Source of the DNA: Antennarius striatus
Lineage: Eukaryota; Chordata; Actinopteri; Lophiiformes; Antennariidae
Assembly (NCBI RefSeq): GCF_040054535.1
Contig: NC_090783.1
Span: forward strand, 6,716,001 to 6,780,000
DNA: 64,000 nt
Reading direction: 5' to 3'
Below, in pieces: positions 1 through 13,272 of this stretch. A program made the position numbers and the translations under genes. Within the stretch, counting starts at the first letter, position 1, and each line of letters starts with the position of its first letter. The notes below the pieces were generated by a model. The model worked only from the letters and a program-made list of their open reading frames with translations, did not search any database and was not told where the DNA came from.

Positions 1-559
1 CGAGCTGTCTGTCTTTGTGAGGCTGCTGGCGCTCTCGGGGCGGTGGGTGCACGACACTGTCAATGAACAGAGAGCCTGACACTTCCAGGGAGGCGCACGG
101 AGACGCACGCTCCCCGCTCCCCTTGTTATTGTTTTCACCTTAACCCCTTCCTGCTCGTTTTCTTGCGGCTTGGCTGCCTGAGCGAACGTGAACGCACCTT
201 CCTCCCCTCCCATCTCCTCCTCTCCTCCATCTACTGCTCCTGCTTTTCCCCCTGGCTTTCTTTCCTCCTGTGTCTTTTCATCCCCCCCCCCCCACCACTA
301 CCACCACCACCCCCTCCTTCCTCACCGACCCTCTCTCATTCTCTCTCAACCCTCATAGAAAGAGGGACAGCAGCTTCAGGAGGAAACACCGCACAAAGGA
401 ACTATTGGTTGTCACTAGAAATGCAATGGGAATGACGTTGGAGGGGGGAAAAAAATAATTAATTAGAATATTTGTTTGGTTGGATATTAAAGTTCATATA
501 TATATTTATATTTTTATGTCTTACTATTCAGCCTCTGAATCCACAGTGTGGATAGTAAA

Positions 560-740
560 AACTCGCCAGGCCCATTTTAAACAACATCATGGTGGCAATT
601 GATGCTAATGGGTGGCCATTAAAACAAGGCATGTCTGAGTTGAACAGGAGCCTCTGTGTAGTCAAATCCAACAGGCCTTAGCCCCAGCTGGGGAGATAAG
701 GTTTAATACCAAGCACAGGGCCCAGCCTTATCTCCCCTAC
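560..740. promoter_or_regulatory. Candidate conserved non-coding element with paired GATA sites
   Basis: A low-repeat block contains a perfect 12-bp inverted repeat: GGGGAGATAAGG at 690-701 and CCTTATCTCCCC at 726-737, separated by 24 bases. Each arm holds an AGATAAGG GATA-factor site. The block is open in no meaningful frame and has the even composition typical of vertebrate enhancers. The assignment as regulatory is inference only. Confidence 0.3.
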
Positions 741-1792
741 TGATAGAGGGGAGGGGAGGGAAAGGGAGGCGAGGAGAGAAAACAAGAGGGACAAAAAACA
801 AGAGTCTTGCAGGGACCCTTCCTGGCTGGCTGAGAGAGAGCGTCCTACCGCCGTTGGCATAGAAACTAATCCACGTTCACATTTAGCACCTGACTCTCTT
901 TTTTTTTTTTTTTTTTTTTTTTTTCTAACTCTCTCCACGGCCACGGTGCAGCAGGAGCAGGGGGAGGAGAGGGTATCTGAGAGCTTTCTACCTCTCATAA
1001 TGAGGCTCGTAGGAGGGAGCGGAAGTGGAGGTGGGGGGGGGGGAGAATGCTGGAGGGAGGGTGAACCTGTTGGCTGGCTGGTTAGCTGACACCCTTGGCC
1101 TGGAAGATCCAGCTGCGTCTCCTTTCATAGGACACAGAACATGCTCACGTGCATCCAGATCCTCCTCGCTGCTGCTGTTCTACATCCTGCTGTTACCACA
1201 CACCTGGAGGACAGCAGGCAGAATCGGACACGGTATTGATTGACCAGGCTAAACAGGCATAAAGCAGCTGCATGGAATCATGACATTGTTCTTGACGGCA
1301 ATTTCATTTTCCCCAGGGATTTGCTAATCCCGTCTCGTTTTAGATTTGCTTTTCTGCACCTCACGTCTCCTTTCATGCACACAAATAACAATTTATTGTG
1401 TGTGTGTGGGGGGGTGGGTGGGGGGGGGTTGTAGGTGATGTAGGTGATAAATCAGTGAAGGTGATTTTCACAGTGTTTGATACATGTGTGAAAAGATGTG
1501 TGGGAAATTTGATTTGTGCCATAAAGGAAGCATAAGGAGAATTGAGTCGCTTCTTCGTGTGAATCGTTTTAAAAATTTAAAAGCCAAAGGCATCCTCTTT
1601 AAGGTGTTGCCCTTGTGGCACAAACACTGAAGGAAAACATCCTGACGCCACCTGAAATCAATGCCGACAACTGAAAGATTTACATGTCATTTATCAGGAG
1701 TCTAATTTTGAATAAAGAAACTGCTGCAATAAGATATTGTTCAAAGTTAATTGAAGCAGACCCATTATAAAGTTGCAGCTAGCAGTGTCTTA

Positions 1793-1889
1793 TGAATGAA
1801 TGAATGAATGAATGAATGAATGAATGAATGAATGAATGAATGAATGAATGAATGAATGAATGAATGAATGAATGAATGAATGAATGAAT
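1793..1889. repeat. (TGAA)n tetranucleotide microsatellite
   Basis: About 24 uninterrupted copies of TGAA. Flanks are unique sequence. A TGAA tail is also the 3' end of some fish L2-type elements, but no element body is recognisable beside it. Confidence 0.95.
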
Positions 1890-2817
1890 CGTGCATCTTT
1901 ACTTAGGCCACATGAGACAGATCATTGCTCACGTTAGCATCATTTACGAACTAGATTTTTAGATAAAGGTTACCTTTAAAGTGAGGACATCTAAACCTTG
2001 TTACCCACTGCTACAGAATGTGTATCAGGAATCGTACTTGCATCTCTTTAGGTTCAAAAGCAAAACCACTAATGTTAAATCTCATGCTATCTCTTCTCTG
2101 TGTATTTTTGGCAGGCTAGATGTTTTTCTGTCTCAGCTGACTGCACAGGTAAAACCAGGACTGACTTCCAGGAAGCAGTTAAAGCAAATAATCTAAATAC
2201 TAATAAAAACAGACTGTCACTGAGTGCTGATTATCAATGACTAGTAATGTGTGGTTATACAAGGACCAAAGCCTGAGATTACTTGATTTCTACATTGAGT
2301 CATGTGTATGTTGCCATGTCAATTGTGCACAGGTGGTTTAACATCAGCTTGTGAGTAGACGGGATGGTCCACAGGTCCTTTGTTGTTTTGCCAGGCACAT
2401 GTTTGCTTGCTTTATTTTCTTGTCGGGGAATCCAGCATTGTCAGAGGAAAAGCATTCACCCCATCCCAGGACAGAGAAATCCCCTCTTGTGCCTCATGCA
2501 TGAACCCTCCAGGTTTTCAAAAAGTTTTGAAGTTAGACACACCTCTTTCAATTCTAAGGAAATGGTAGAAAAAAATACCTTCAGCCCATGCTGTGCCTTG
2601 GAGACTGCAAGGTCTTGTTTCAATGCTGTTTCTAAAAGCTGCACTTAGGGTTTCTCTGAACTGAAGAGTTTTGACTGTACCCAAGTATAATTTGGAGGTG
2701 ATGCTATTGGAATTTTGAGCATGAGTCATTTGAGCAGCCAGAAACTTTATTCACTCATTTGCCTTCTAATCCACTTCTTCTGCCTTTTTTTTTGCAGGTC
2801 ACGGTGGTTAAGAATCA

Positions 2818-3016
2818 TTCACACACACACTCGCAACTACGGGCAATTTGGAACGATGAATGCACCTGAAGGGCATGTTTTTTGGAGGAGGGAGGAAGCC
2901 GGAGAACCTGGAGAGAACCCATGCAGACACGGGAAGAACTTACAAACTCAGCACAGAAAGGACTTGAACTCGGAAGCTTGTAGCTGTGGGGTGACAGTGC
3001 TACCCACTGCGCCGCC
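2818..3016 (-). repeat. Dispersed SINE-like fish repeat, head portion, inverted
   Basis: Read on the minus strand it starts GGCGGCGCAGTGGGTAGCAC and continues through a stretch matching the common fish repeat whose body reads like 'cttcctcccacagtcc...' and ends in a CA-rich run (2820-2831). The head resembles a tRNA-type promoter with degenerate A and B boxes. The same family recurs at 6438-6583 and 42753-42935 (heads) and at 5690-5815 and 52074-52180 (tails). Family name not assigned. The local open frames through it are not genes. Confidence 0.7.
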
Positions 3017-4357
3017 CTACCTAGAAACAGATGGGTTGAAATGGTTTTCTCTCCAGATGGTGTTCTTTATGTCTGTTGGCAAGAAGAATGGGGGGACTAT
3101 TTTAGTACGCGAGGATTGCTGTCTCATCTTTCTAGGGATATTTGGGTGTCGCTCTGATTGAACTATGTAGCCTACCCTGGGGTCCAGCCTGAGCCCACTG
3201 CCATTCGTGTGCACTCTGTCCATTGTCTTTGGGGTGTTGAGGCAAGGTTGAGTAGAGTTAACACTGACTGTTGTGCCACGTCAGAGCTCTTTGTCTGTTA
3301 CCAACCTGCATGCCTTGTTGAAAAGATTCAAAGTATAGATTGTGAAAAGACAAATAGAGGTAAAGACTTCTAGTTGTCAGAGACAATCGCCTTCATTAGG
3401 TTTTACTACATGTCCATACAACTCAGAACCTTGTTAGCTGGACGTAGATCGAGCTCAATGCAGCAGAACTGTGCCGACCATCACATACTGTACCTCCACA
3501 GTCACGGCTCTTGGAAGACATATGACATCAGATAGACTCCCTTGATGTGGGCAACACTCCCACATCATTACATTCCTCCACATCCTTTCTCCTTGCGACA
3601 TCAGTCAATGGGATGGAAGGGGTAAGGGATAGGGATAAGCTATTGTAGAGCCAAGGCACTTCCACTGCTCCTGTCACGATTCGGCGTGGCAGTTCTGCTG
3701 TGTGGCAGGGAGAAGCCAGGCTGGTGGCCATTCTGATCGTTCACACCTGAACTTCACTGGGGTAATAATGATGAGGCTTTTTAAACCTACCTCAATGAGA
3801 GCTAGGTGCTGGTTCGTTTTCTCTTGTTTAGTTCCTGGAAGTCTGTTATGTTTCTTGACTGTCTGGAGAATTCTTTGAGTCTCGAATAAATCATGGAAGA
3901 AAGATTTGCCTTTGGTGTCCTGCCTTTGGGTCCATATCCCGCCAGCTCCTCCACTGCACTTTTTATATAGTTTTATATGTGTGTGTATTTGTACACTCTT
4001 GTGATAGTCTCTTAAGGATTTTGGAGAACGGTGTATGTCAGGGATGAGGTGATATCTCATGGCCGTCCTTCAATCCCTTACCTACCTCTCAGACATGTTC
4101 TCTTCGTCTGTGCTGCCCACGTCACAGACATTGTCCCTAATTTGGGATTCAGGACTGACGCTTCCTCAATTAATGTGCAGTCACAATGCAACAGATTCAT
4201 CTCAGTCTCTACCCCCTCCCTTGTAGCCCTAAAAGCCTCTTTCCAAGCCCAGCAGCAGCAATTTAGCGTGGCTGAGGACAATATTGTCAAGATTACAGTG
4301 ATGATTTTTTTTTTTGTAATTTCAAAGGGTTAAATTGGAGGTAGCTTGGCAAAAGGC

Positions 4358-4366
4358 TCACGTGAC
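4358..4366. promoter_or_regulatory. Palindromic E-box (TCACGTGAC)
   Basis: TCACGTGA is an extended E-box of the type bound by USF, MITF and TFE proteins. It stands alone about 12.8 kb upstream of the cdkn2a/b start codon. A single 8-bp match is weak evidence for function. Confidence 0.2.
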
Positions 4367-5689
4367 CAAATGAAAAGGTTACACCGATTCTCTACCTGAA
4401 CAAAAGAAGAATGAAGACTTTTTTTGCATTTTCTCATCAGCCATGAAAGCTACTCCATTGGAACAAGAGCGATGAGAATGACAAAGTGTCTGCCACTACA
4501 CTTTCGTCATTTCATCTGGCAACATGGCCATCAACCCTGTAGCATCTTAGCGGTTGACAGACTGCGGTCCTACTTTGCAAATTAGATTGCCTCCTCACTC
4601 TGGCTAGCTATTTCAGTACCAGGACAAGTAAACTGTTAAGCTAGAGAGCTCTCAGAGAATGCATACTTTCATTAATATCACTTATTAAAAAACAAATTTG
4701 AACACAATCAGTGAACAGTATATGCATTACATTTTTATCATTGTTAGCTGATTAGGACTCAACAATATTTTGCAGGCTAGAAGAAGTTGCTTTATTTGAA
4801 TTTCACATATGATTTTTCACATATTATTTAATCTCTCAGGTCCCGATTTCGAATCAGATTATGATCCAGATCAATACTATTGATCCCGAACCGGATCCAA
4901 TGGCACACCTGAATAGATTTCAAAATTGAATCAACTTTTCCACGGCCAAAGATCCACCACTACGCAAAATCTGAACAAAAATTGGTGGTCACTCTCCTCC
5001 AATGGAGGTGGAACATTTAAAAAAGACCATCAAGCAAACATGATGACTGATATGATCTAATGTTAGGGTGGGTAGCAGGAAGCAGCTGTGCATTCATCCC
5101 TGTTGATACAGAATTATCCTCCATTTGGTCAGAGATAGAAAGAAGCAATGTCTCTGTCTCAGCGACAGAAACAACACGTTAACCTCAGAAGAAATGCTTC
5201 CTCCTCACCTTGCACTGGTTAACAAAATGGTCTGTCCAAGTCTAGTCTAGGACTACTTTACCAACAAAGCCTGAATGAAACCATTCCTATTTATTTTCAA
5301 ATGAACAAAATTAAAAAGTTTTTCAGATTTTGAGGTGCATAGTCCATGGTGAGAGCAGTTTTCAATGTTTTGCATTGAAACTGGAATTTTCAATAACTCA
5401 CTGGCCAAACTTTTTCCAAACTATTTGTTAGACAAGAATCTTGTTCTGAAGAAATGATCGGCTACAGGAATAGCGCACACCTACTGACAGTGGGATGTAA
5501 GCCTTTTGTGACAAACAACAGTTGATTTACTTGATTTTTTTAGGATGTGGTCTTCGCATCATACTGTAACTGTTCGTCTGTGAGCCCCGCACAGGGAGCA
5601 ACTCTGATTTTTTTAACAACTTTCATTCATCAAACACGTTTTACCGAAACAAGTGCATTTTTGATCATTTCTGAATGATGTTATGGATT

Positions 5690-5815
5690 ATTCATCCATT
5701 TTCTTCAATCGTCTCATCTACAGCCGCTTGTCTACCTCTGCTGGAGCCTATTTCAGCTGGCACCAGGCAAAAGGAGGGGTACACACAGGATAAGACACCT
5801 GCTCATCGTGGGGCC
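5690..5815 (-). repeat. Tail portion of the dispersed SINE-like fish repeat, inverted
   Basis: The stretch from 'catccattttctt' through 'gctggagcctatttcagctgg' to 'ggggtacac' matches the 3' half of the common fish repeat, here in reverse orientation. The opposite orientation is seen at 52074-52180. It is a decayed fragment without coding capacity. Confidence 0.65.
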
Positions 5816-6437
5816 GTGATGGAGAATTGTGGATCATATTTCACATTTCTAATATGAAATATTGGAAATGTTCTGTTTAATTATACACACAGATGATGGT
5901 GCATAATCCAGATAATATTCACATGGTCAGTCTATAAAAACACACCAAAGCAACTTCAATCAACACTGAAAGGAAATTTAACAATCTATTTTCACTCAAA
6001 AATTGCTTTCAATCTTTGTACTACTAGAAATTGGTTCTGAATTTTGTTTTCAAACCATTTTGGCGAGCGTCTGCCCTCATCCATCCACCTCGACAGGTGT
6101 TGCATATCAAGATGTTTACTGAACAACATGATTATTGCACAGGTGTGTGTTTGGATCACCGCGATAAAAGACCACTTTACAGCAACACAATGCCACGGAT
6201 ATCACAAGTCTAGAGGGAGAAATCAATTGGCTTCCTGATTGTAGGAATATCTGTTAGTAAGTCGAATGTTAATTCCTTTAACATGAGCCACCTTCAGGCG
6301 TTCTTTCCAAATATCTGGCCACGCATCATCCACCTGGCTTCACGCTGAGATGCCTGGACAGTTTAGGCTGCATAAAGTCTCCCCACAAACTAACAGAAAT
6401 CATTCCACGGAAGCTCATATCCATGTTTGTCATCCTA

Positions 6438-6583
6438 AAGGCGGCACAGTGGATAGGCAGTACGGTGGCATAGTGGTTAGCGCTATGTTGCCTCACGGCA
6501 AAGAAGGTCATGGGTTCAAACCCCAGCATTTCCAATGTAATTTCGTTGTACCATCTGTCTAATGACAAATAAAGATCTTTAAT
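6438..6583 (+). repeat. SINE-like repeat with tRNA-type promoter boxes
   Basis: It carries a partly doubled head ('gcggcacagtgg' then 'cagtacggtggcatagtgg'), an A-box-like TAGTGGTTAGCG and a B-box-like GGTTCAAACCCC (6513-6524). It ends in 'tttcgttgtacc...tgacaaataaag', a 3' end frequent in fish retroposons. The doubled head suggests insertion of one copy into another or local duplication. Confidence 0.65.
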
Positions 6584-7491
6584 CTTAACCTGATTGGAGT
6601 TCATCTGCATGGCTCTAAAGGTCAGGTGCTCTCCATCGATACATCTGGTACACTGAAGAGTTCTCTTCATGGGGATCCAAGGTGTCAGGGTTATGCTAAA
6701 GCTGCATGATGCAAAATATCACCGCAATTTATCCACCACCATCACTGCATTGTTGTCATTGAAGAGGACATTGTTTTGCCCATCCATGGGAGCTTGAGTG
6801 CAATTGGTAATTTGACTTGGTACATGCTGCTTTGTAAGGAAATAGCAACCTGTCCGGGGTGCACAATACCTCTCACTCAACGTCCAACTCCCACAACTGT
6901 CTTTCCCAACACATCCCTACTTGGGTCATTTAATGGATTAACAACAACAACAAAAATCCTTAGACAGATTTGACAGCAGGATATCAGGCATTTATTTATT
7001 TTAGCTGAAAAGCACTCATTTGAAAAATGCATGTTGAAATGATGTTATGATTTAAGCCACCTTAAATAAATGGTTCACCTGATTTTTGCCTCTGAATCCA
7101 GTGCAAAGATTGCTGAAGATCTTTTTAATGTCCACAGTCATGCAGTCATCATGTTTTCAGTTTTCTGTCTTTATTTTCGCTACAACCAGTAGAAGAGGTT
7201 CCGAGAAGAAGAAATTTACCCTTCACAAATGTCAAACCGCTGCTGTCACAATGCCATTGCTACAACAGCCATAATGTGTGGTAAGCAATTGACTCATGGG
7301 CTCATAACACAAACAAACAAATGCACATGCATGGAAATACCCCATGCATGCTCACACACACACACACGCAAACACACCTGTAAACATATACCATGCACTG
7401 GTATGTCAGCAACTGTCTTCTCCTCTCATCACATCCATATGCATACCCCCTCCTCCTTCCTTCTTCCACCACCTTTTCCTCATACTGAGCC

Positions 7492-7512
7492 TCCCCCCCC
7501 CCCCCCCCCCCC
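7492..7512. repeat. Poly(C) homopolymer
   Basis: An uninterrupted C run of about 20 bases, following a polypyrimidine (CT-rich) stretch from ~7445. Homopolymer lengths like this are unreliable in assemblies. Confidence 0.85.
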
Positions 7513-7753
7513 ATGTTGTGGCCTGCCTGTGACAGTAATTGAGGGAAGCTGGCCGGAACAGCGTGATGATGGGGGTAGGAAAAGGAAAGGATAGGAGGAG
7601 AGAGCGAGAGAGATGAGAAGAGGAAGGGAGGGTAAAACCATTCATCTGAGACCCATGGATGTGGAATGGCATATTACAGGTCTAATGTGTAATTAGATAG
7701 ATAGGGAATAAGGTCAGCGTGTTCTGGAAGGGAGGGATCGCTGTCAGCACAGT

Positions 7754-7765
7754 GCCATCTAGTGG
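7754..7765 (-). promoter_or_regulatory. CTCF-like core motif
   Basis: On the minus strand the sequence reads CCACTAGATGGC, a full match to the CTCF core consensus CCASYAGRKGGC. The match is short, and this 12-mer is also carried by some fish transposon ends. Confidence 0.35.
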
Positions 7766-8021
7766 TGAAGACCCGTACCTGTGGACAGTTGTTGAACGGA
7801 TGAGGGTCAAATTAGAATTTAACAATGATTTATGACATACTCTTCTCTGTCTGCAAGTGGAATTTCTTCATGATTGTTTGCTTGTCAAACTGCACATGAT
7901 TCTTTGTCACATGACCTGCCACACAATGAGGCATTTGTTCGTTTTTACCATGTGAATGTTCCACTTTTGACCAGTTAATTTACAAGAGTGTTAAATTGAA
8001 ATTGTTACAATTCTTATTTTA

Positions 8022-8044
8022 TATATATATATATATATATATAT
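8022..8044. repeat. (TA)n dinucleotide repeat
   Basis: A short run of alternating T and A of about 23 bases in AT-rich unique sequence. Confidence 0.8.
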
Positions 8045-9122
8045 TCGAAGCAAATATGCCACCATATTAAATCATATGCTAAAAGATAGCGGCAATTTAA
8101 TTAAATTTTATTTGTAAGCATTTACGAGGTAGAAAGAGACACAAAGATGGCAGATGGACGGTCTCGCATCCGTCTGCCTGCATTCATGCTTGTGTTTACA
8201 TGTTTGCTATGGCAATGTTCCAGTCCACCCCTTTCTGCTTCCTGACAACAAGTGTTTGGTCCAGACCTCTTGGAGACAGTCAGGTCACATGACAGGAAGC
8301 TGCTAAATCTGCTGGGCCAGTTGTAAACACAGAGAAATTACCATCCTGAGGGCTGAATAATAGTCTCTCTCTGCCTTTACAAGCCCCATGTAATACTTGT
8401 TTGTGCAGCTGTAAGCGCTCTGTCTGCAGAAATACAGCTGTGTGTTCATAGAAGTTATCATTTCACCAAAGACCCTGGAATGGAGCGAACCCAAATGATG
8501 CACACTCTCTGTCCGGCTTCATCACAGCCATTCTCTTCATGCTGAAAAGATGAAAATAAATATTACTCAGCGTATCCTATTTTTGAATTTCATTGGTATT
8601 CCACTTGGTTCAGGAAAAAAAATGTATTGTACATACACATGTATAAATTTGAGATGTAGCATATGGTGTAATGTAGTTAAATACATTTATCCAGCTTGTA
8701 CAGTGTGGCTTCATCCCCCTTGTCAGCATGTTGTAATTGTGTATTGACAATGTAATGTGTATAGTATTTTACCTGTTGATTGATTTCAATGATCATACGT
8801 TAGTCATGAAGCAATAATGCCGATATCCTCTTGTTCCAGAATCTTGAACTTGAATTAAATTGTACAGCTTGGAGATTTTTCTCTGGGATATTTGGACTGA
8901 CATAGTCAACACCTTTTTTAAGACCATACAGGTTTTGTTTTTTTTAAATGAAATCAAATGAAGAAGACTTTAGTTAAATTCTCTTTTGTGTCTTTAAACA
9001 TTGATTTTATTGCTTAAAGAAACAAGTCTTAAAATGAAAAATGTGTCAAAAATGTGTCAAAAAGAGAAGTAACAACAATTAACGCTCTTCTGGTGATTAC
9101 TCTTCTGTCTAAACACCCCAAA

Positions 9123-9223
<101 letters not shown>

Positions 9224-9872
9224 GCACACACCTCTATCGTTCTATTACATGGGCCAGTGGCTACGGCATCTCTCCAGTTTCACCCTTCTGCTCCCCCAGA
9301 CGTCTCATATTGCCCAGAGGGGTGGTGTTGATGTGGGAGGCAGGGACGGTGGGAGTCGAGGGAGGGTGACTACACACATTATCTGTCTGAGAGCAGCTCA
9401 GACCTCACGGTTGAATCCTCTACCCCCTCCCATTTCTCGGATGACTTCTACATCTTACATTTGGTTGAAATAAAGTTACATGTCTTTTCATTGGATGATG
9501 GCAGCTGTTCATTGTAAAAGACAATGGTTATTTACTGAGACACATTGGAGGAGGGAGTGCTGATAAACACATCTGACTTTGTTCTTTCAGTCTGATATCA
9601 GTTTCAATATCATGGATTTATAAATTAATAATTAAATTTTTTTTCTAATGGTGCAAATTTTTTGATTGTTGAACTTTTGTGGGCTTTTTGACAGCATAAA
9701 TTGTCTCAGAATTACACACGATGACAGTTGACGATGAAGGCCTCTCTGGTATTATTAATATGATGATTGCAGTGTATAATTAGTCAGTAACGTGTCTCTA
9801 TTCACACAAGAGGAGGCAAAATAGTATTTCACGTCAGTTCTTGCAGCCTGAGTTTAAATCTGAGTCAATTCT

Positions 9873-9884
9873 GCCCTCTGGTGG
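9873..9884 (-). promoter_or_regulatory. CTCF-like core motif
   Basis: The minus strand reads CCACCAGAGGGC, a full match to the CTCF core consensus, in the same orientation as the motif at 7754-7765. Binding cannot be judged from sequence alone. Confidence 0.35.
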
Positions 9885-12800
9885 TAAGTTGATGAACTCA
9901 CTAAATGTGGCATGTGATGTAAAAAAGAAAAGGATGAAATGGATGATCGTGAAATAAAAGACACAATCGAATCACCGAGAATGTGACGAATGCTGGGAAT
10001 TACAAGGGCTTGGTTTATAAACTGAATCAAAACGCAGAAGTAAGTATTTTCACAATAATGGCATGAAATTCAGAAGCACCTGAAAGTCAAATTACACTGA
10101 CTCGCCATGTGAATTTATTCTGTTTAGGTTTCTCTTCCTTTTCCTTTGCAGATTACCTACACCAACTACAACCAACCCACATTTATTTTCTTTCATGTGT
10201 TTTGGAGAATAACATCACAAAAGAAAATATTTTTAGTGTACCTCGGCCCTCTGCTTCATCTTTTTGTCTTTTCATATAATATTTAGACAATATTTATCAG
10301 AATGTAAGGCTGCTAAATTGTTTTAAGGGGAAAGTCTTTTCAGTAATCTCTCATTTATACATTTGTGGAAGGACAGATCTCAGACAATGTCAGAAAGGGA
10401 TGTGTAACAAGTTTTGGGAAGGTGGTGGAAAAAGTCATTTTTTAACTTGAAGTTTTCTCATATTACATCTTCAAGTGATGTTCCAGTGAATAATGTATTA
10501 CAACTGAATGAATGTTTAATGAAGTTCAGCAGATGTGATTATAAAATGCTTGCAAGTGACCACACCCTCTCCACAGAGCTAAGCCCTCTACTTTCCTACT
10601 TTCCATGGTGACTAATACTACCTGCCTCCTAATCTTCCTGTCATATATACTATAATATCAGACGGTTTGACCAGGCTGGTTGTAAGCTGAGCATAATTTT
10701 AGATGCAGCTTTGAGAGCTCTGGTTGGAATTAACTGAGGGAAAGAGCTGATCTGTTGCTGTCACACATACTGAGAAAAAGTTAAGACAGTATCACACCCA
10801 CCGACGACAGATGATAATTCTTCCTCAAAAGAAACTTGCTGGTATTGATAGAAAGAATCTAGTTTTCAACTTGTCCGTGTTGAAAATATATTTGAAAAAT
10901 CATTCAACACAAAATCTTCAGCCATGTCCAAATCTTAAACAGCAAGTTAGACAATCTGCACAACAATGATAACAAGGTCACACGGTGACGACGTGAGCCT
11001 CGTGTTAAAATGATGACTCATCTTTTGCTGTTTTCTTTCCGTGGTGCGTTCAGGCCTATAACTGCCTCATTCTGTAGATCCTGAAGTGGAGCACGAGCGA
11101 GTCTGCAACCTGACACCACTGTTGTCTCACAATAGAAGCGTTTCCCTTTTGAAAAATCGATCTGCATTTTAATGCGGATTCTGACAAATATTTAAAATGC
11201 ATCTCACAAATTTCCCCCGCTGGGTCACAAAACGTTTGCTGTTTGTGTTTACCTTAAAAGGATATCTGGACCTGCTGAGAGTAATCATAGTCATAATAAA
11301 GAGGAATGATGTCAGCTCTTTGTTAATCATTGCCCAATTGCTGCAGGTGCTCAAATCCCATCTTTATGAACCTCCTGGAAAAATAAACAGCAATATACTG
11401 ACTGTACGCTATGTTTTAACCACCAAAAGAATAAAGGAACTGCAATTCTAGCATGTGTTCTAACTCTGACCCCGGGCGGATACTTCCTGTCAATGACAAT
11501 AGATGCCTTGTCAGAACAAAAGTCAAGATTTACAGTAACATCTAAAAACCAAATGTGAGACTTTTGACTGTTAATTCCTTCCGCTTTTGCAGCGTCATTC
11601 TTTCCATGTGTCTATTCCAGCATTACTCCCAAGGTGACCCAGCGGCTCGAGACTGTTAGACATACGTGGATGGTAGCCACGCATGTCTCTGCATGTGACT
11701 GCCACAACAAGAAAACAACAGCGGAAGTGAAATCCTCCCTTTCTCAGTCCTCACCCACACCGCTCTGTGTCTGTGGCCTCATATGCCCCCCAAGGACGTG
11801 TGAAGTTGGTGAAGTTCAGGATTTGTGCATAAATGAACATGTCAATAAAAGGAGAAAGAAGAGTACTAACATGCAAACCACCGGGGGAAATATTAAATGT
11901 GTCAGTGTCATTTACACCCAGAATATAGTAAATACCGTGATGTACGCTCACGCTGATCCAAACTATCTGGAGACAAAAGTCTAAAGCATTAGATGGATCT
12001 TTTTACAGACGCCTGCATTGATGTAATGTGTACATGTAGTTTTATATTTGTGTCTGTGCACAGAATGAGCCCAGTGTGTTTGGAGATTGATTTGAAAGAA
12101 GGTGTTTTATTCTAATATACAGTGTGGTGTGACTAGTAAATATTAGGAGAAAGCTTCTATTTATGTAAATACTAGTTCTACTTATTTTATTTGGGTCATC
12201 TCTCATCCAATAAGAGACTCTTCCTTTTGCTAAACAATTAATGAGCACTGAGTCATTTTCTTTTTTTCTCCTATATTAATTATTTACATTCTGTAATTAC
12301 TAGTAAATGATTAAGCAGTGGTACTCTGTTTTATAAATACTAAACTGTAGCGGAAATTGCTCGCTAAAAGATGTCATTTTTATCAATTGGTAGACATTTA
12401 TCTATATTGTATCATGAAAATGGACAACAAAGACAGACTAGCGCGAGATGGGATATAATGACTGAATGAATGGATCAATTATGTGGATGTTTGAAAGTAA
12501 CCTCAACTATGAAACAACACCGTCCTGCGTCTGTTGTAGCCACTATCTCTCTGCTCATGGGAAGTGTTCTGATAACAGGACTTCAAAGTGAAAAAATACA
12601 ACCTCAGTAATGGCTTGATCAGCAATACAGTGCTCCAAATGGTATGTGTTTAACCTAAGTCATGTTTGTGATGTGCTTTTGATGTAATGAGTGGCCATCA
12701 AACGGTAGTGGAAAGGCTGGATCAGTGTGCGGTCATATCAGGATGCATGACTCAAAGTGCGCCATAACAAAGAGCTCCTTTGAACTGCGGTGCAGTTCAG

Positions 12801-13272
12801 TGTGTGTATAGAGGTCTGTGAGACACCACAGGTCTGAAGGTGGAGGCACATGCGCTAAAAACTAGAACAATGATAATGGCAAGTTCGCTGTAAGTATGAC
12901 AGCATCCACACAGCAAGGCCAAATACCGCACATCATTAATAACGCCTTGGCAGTAATGAGAGGCTATCAATAGACATTAGTCAGTGAGAAACATCCACCT
13001 CATAGGGCGTGATCATACCGCTAGGAGGCAAAGTCAAGGTTTAGTATAAATTATCGGCTTATTTCTGAATTATGAGTTAAACCTGTTTACATAGGGGTGA
13101 AACAAATGGGTTAAATTTTAATATTCAACTCATATTATTTTATTCGGCCATAATTATTGTTCTGTTTTGTGCAGAAGGCCACACAAAAAATCTAGCTTGC
13201 ATGTGTCAAATGTGTTCCGTCACTGCACATTGGTCATTTGTCAGTGTAATGAGTAGAGAAAAAAATGAAACC

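Noticed and set aside
6438-6583. True tRNA gene
   Set aside because: Only degenerate A and B boxes are present; no cloverleaf can be drawn, and the sequence continues as a known-style SINE.
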